Positions 5,205 through 6,114 of a stretch of 6,114 nt of DNA are shown here, piece after piece. Made by a program: the position numbers and the translations under genes. Each line of letters begins with the position of its first letter. The first letter of the stretch is position 1. Source of the DNA: an uncultured Clostridia bacterium (lineage in GTDB: Bacteria; Bacillota; Clostridia; Christensenellales; Pumilibacteraceae); assembly GCA_934277845.1 (NCBI GenBank), contig CAKQVV010000101.1, positions 1-6,114 on the forward strand. The letters run 5' to 3'. Under the pieces are notes generated by a model. It saw only the letters and a program-made list of their open reading frames with translations, ran no database searches and had not been told where the DNA came from.

Positions 5205-5583
5205 AAGAGCCTTACTTGCAATCAGAAACAGACTCGTTTTGGAAGCGGTGGCAAACGCCCTTAAACGCGCGGGGTTCTTTGTGGAAAAATCTTCTTCGCA
5301 GGAAACTGAGCGTATCCTTACGCTGACGAACGCGCTTGCGGCAACAACTCTTGTAATGGACGTTACAAGGTCGGGCGACGGCACGTTCGATATGCGAATG
5401 AACACCGCGCGTGAAGCCAGGAGGCGGAACCCCGAAATCAAAATAGCGCTTCTTTGCGACAACGTGTCGGATGAAAGCAGCGCATACAAAGTCAAATGCG
5501 CCAAAGAAGACGGCAGTATCGACGCATTCTTCTATGAATCCGTCCCGTCCGACTATCTTGCAGACGCAATCGACGCACTTTAA
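5200..5583 (+). CDS. Stand-alone receiver-like protein with degenerate phosphorylation pocket, 127 aa
   Basis: This is a single-domain protein with the alternating alpha/beta pattern of a response-regulator receiver and no output domain. Compared with the regulator in the previous operon, the acidic pair is replaced by Arg9-Asn10 (LLAIRNRLVLE), the switch Thr by Cys or Asp (IALLCDN), and the conserved Lys by Glu (AFFYESV against GFWYKEV). The central Asp54 is kept (LVMDVT). Without the Mg-binding acids and the Lys, ordinary phosphotransfer is unlikely, so it may act as a docking or decoy protein, or respond to a non-phosphate cue. The hydrophobic core and length are normal, which argues against a decaying pseudogene. 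From memory, REC-like proteins with a similar GxIDAFFYxSV ending occur in other Clostridia; I could not check this. It is co-transcribed with the lipoprotein gene that starts 13 nt after its stop. ATG 5200 is the only start giving a full first strand (MKRALLAI). Confidence 0.8.
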   Translation: MKRALLAIRNRLVLEAVANALKRAGFFVEKSSSQETERILTLTNALAATTLVMDVTRSGDGTFDMRMNTAREARRRNPEIKIALLCDNVSDESSAYKVKCAKEDGSIDAFFYESVPSDYLADAIDAL

Positions 5584-5596
5584 GAAGGAGGAAACA

Positions 5597-6114
5597 ATGA
5601 ATAAAAAATCTTTATTATTTCTTGCGCTTGTGCTGGCTTTCGCGCTGTGTTTTGCGCTTGCCGCATGCGGCGATAAAGAAGGCGGCGGCGGTGACAATAC
5701 CGCGACCACCGTCAACGAACTGACCGCAGAAAGCGGCGTTTCGGCAAGCGGGACTTTTGAGGGCGGCTCAAAACTTAAAGCAGAAGCCCACGCAGCCGAC
5801 AGCGAGAAAGGACGGGCTGCAACTTCGGCAATCGACAAGCCGTACGACAGCGCAAGGGTTGCCGTTTTTGACATCACTCTCACAAAGGGCGGCGAAAAGG
5901 TGCAGCCGAGCGGCAAGGTCAAAATCACCATGCCGAAGCCGTTTGAGGCGGACGAATACGTCACTTATCACGTCAAAGGCGACGTCGTGGAAGAACTTGA
6001 AACCGCGGTCGTCGGCGACAAAATTTCTTTTGAAACGACAAGTTTTTCATACTTCGTGGTTACGACGGAAAAGGTTGCGCACCGCACTAAACTCAATTAT
6101 AAAGGCGTGTGGTA
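5597..6114 (+). CDS. Lipoprotein with Ig/ZU5-like beta-rich domain, 3'-partial
   Basis: This is a secreted lipoprotein, visible for 172 residues and open at the window end. The signal peptide has a basic start (MNKKS), a hydrophobic core (6-20) and the lipobox LAAC with Cys24 as the lipid-attachment site. A Gly/Asp-rich linker (25-36, GDKEGGGGDN) follows, as in Gram-positive surface lipoproteins. Residues about 39-156 form a beta-rich module: VFDITLTKGGEKVQPSGKV (90-108), VKITMPKPFE (108-117), VTYHVKGDVVEEL (122-134), VVGDKISFETTSFSYFVVTT (138-157). This order is typical of Ig/ZU5-like modules in surface proteins of Clostridia. What follows (KVAHRTKLNYKGVW) may begin another domain. AGAAGGAGG (5583-5591) lies 5 nt before the ATG, and the gene is in one unit with the pseudo-receiver. 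It could be an envelope adhesin or a ligand-presenting partner of the sensor; neither is shown. Confidence 0.88.
   Translation, partial: MNKKSLLFLALVLAFALCFALAACGDKEGGGGDNTATTVNELTAESGVSASGTFEGGSKLKAEAHAADSEKGRAATSAIDKPYDSARVAVFDITLTKGGEKVQPSGKVKITMPKPFEADEYVTYHVKGDVVEELETAVVGDKISFETTSFSYFVVTTEKVAHRTKLNYKGVW

Noticed and set aside
5212..5964. Long open frame on the minus strand (250 codons)
   Set aside because: It lies opposite the pseudo-receiver and lipoprotein genes, both of which have good ribosome binding sites and clear motifs; it is a shadow produced by codon bias.

Overview
The window looks like a chromosomal segment of a Gram-positive, Clostridia-type member of the Bacillota. The reasons are near-consensus sigma-A promoters, strong AGGAG-type ribosome binding sites, a TTG start, a lipoprotein signal, and a 7TM-kinase / NarL-type regulator gene set that resembles gut Clostridia. 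I cannot name a species. Base composition is intermediate, and the AT-rich stretches lie between genes.

Region A (1-603) is the catalytic end of a tyrosine recombinase whose N-terminal part lies outside the window. Region B (604-820) is non-coding and densely structured. It has a hairpin just after the integrase stop, a near-consensus minus-strand promoter pointing back at it, a second hairpin carrying an inverted near-copy of the first hairpin's core, and four alternately oriented copies of an ACCTAT-centred motif. The last copy abuts the ribosome binding site of the next gene. This is probably the edge of an integrated element or a regulatory leader. Region C (821-1288) is a small SLOG-fold (YpsA-like) protein of unknown role.

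Region D (1337-5060) is a complete transcription unit: an extended -10 promoter, three genes joined by two ATGA overlaps, and a strong intrinsic terminator. The genes encode a 7-8 TM sensor with a degenerate kinase-like C terminus, an active-looking DesK/NarL-class sensor kinase, and a NarL/LuxR-type response regulator. Region E (5061 to the end) starts a second unit. It has A-tracts, a palindrome at about -41.5 from a promoter lacking a good -35 box, a REC-like protein without most phosphorylation-pocket residues, and a lipoprotein truncated by the window end.

My reading is that a two-part membrane sensor feeds one response regulator, which probably activates the adjacent pseudo-receiver/lipoprotein unit through the palindrome. 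The link between the two units is inference from position and sequence. The individual protein families are well supported, except that the SLOG protein and the lipoprotein have no assigned function.
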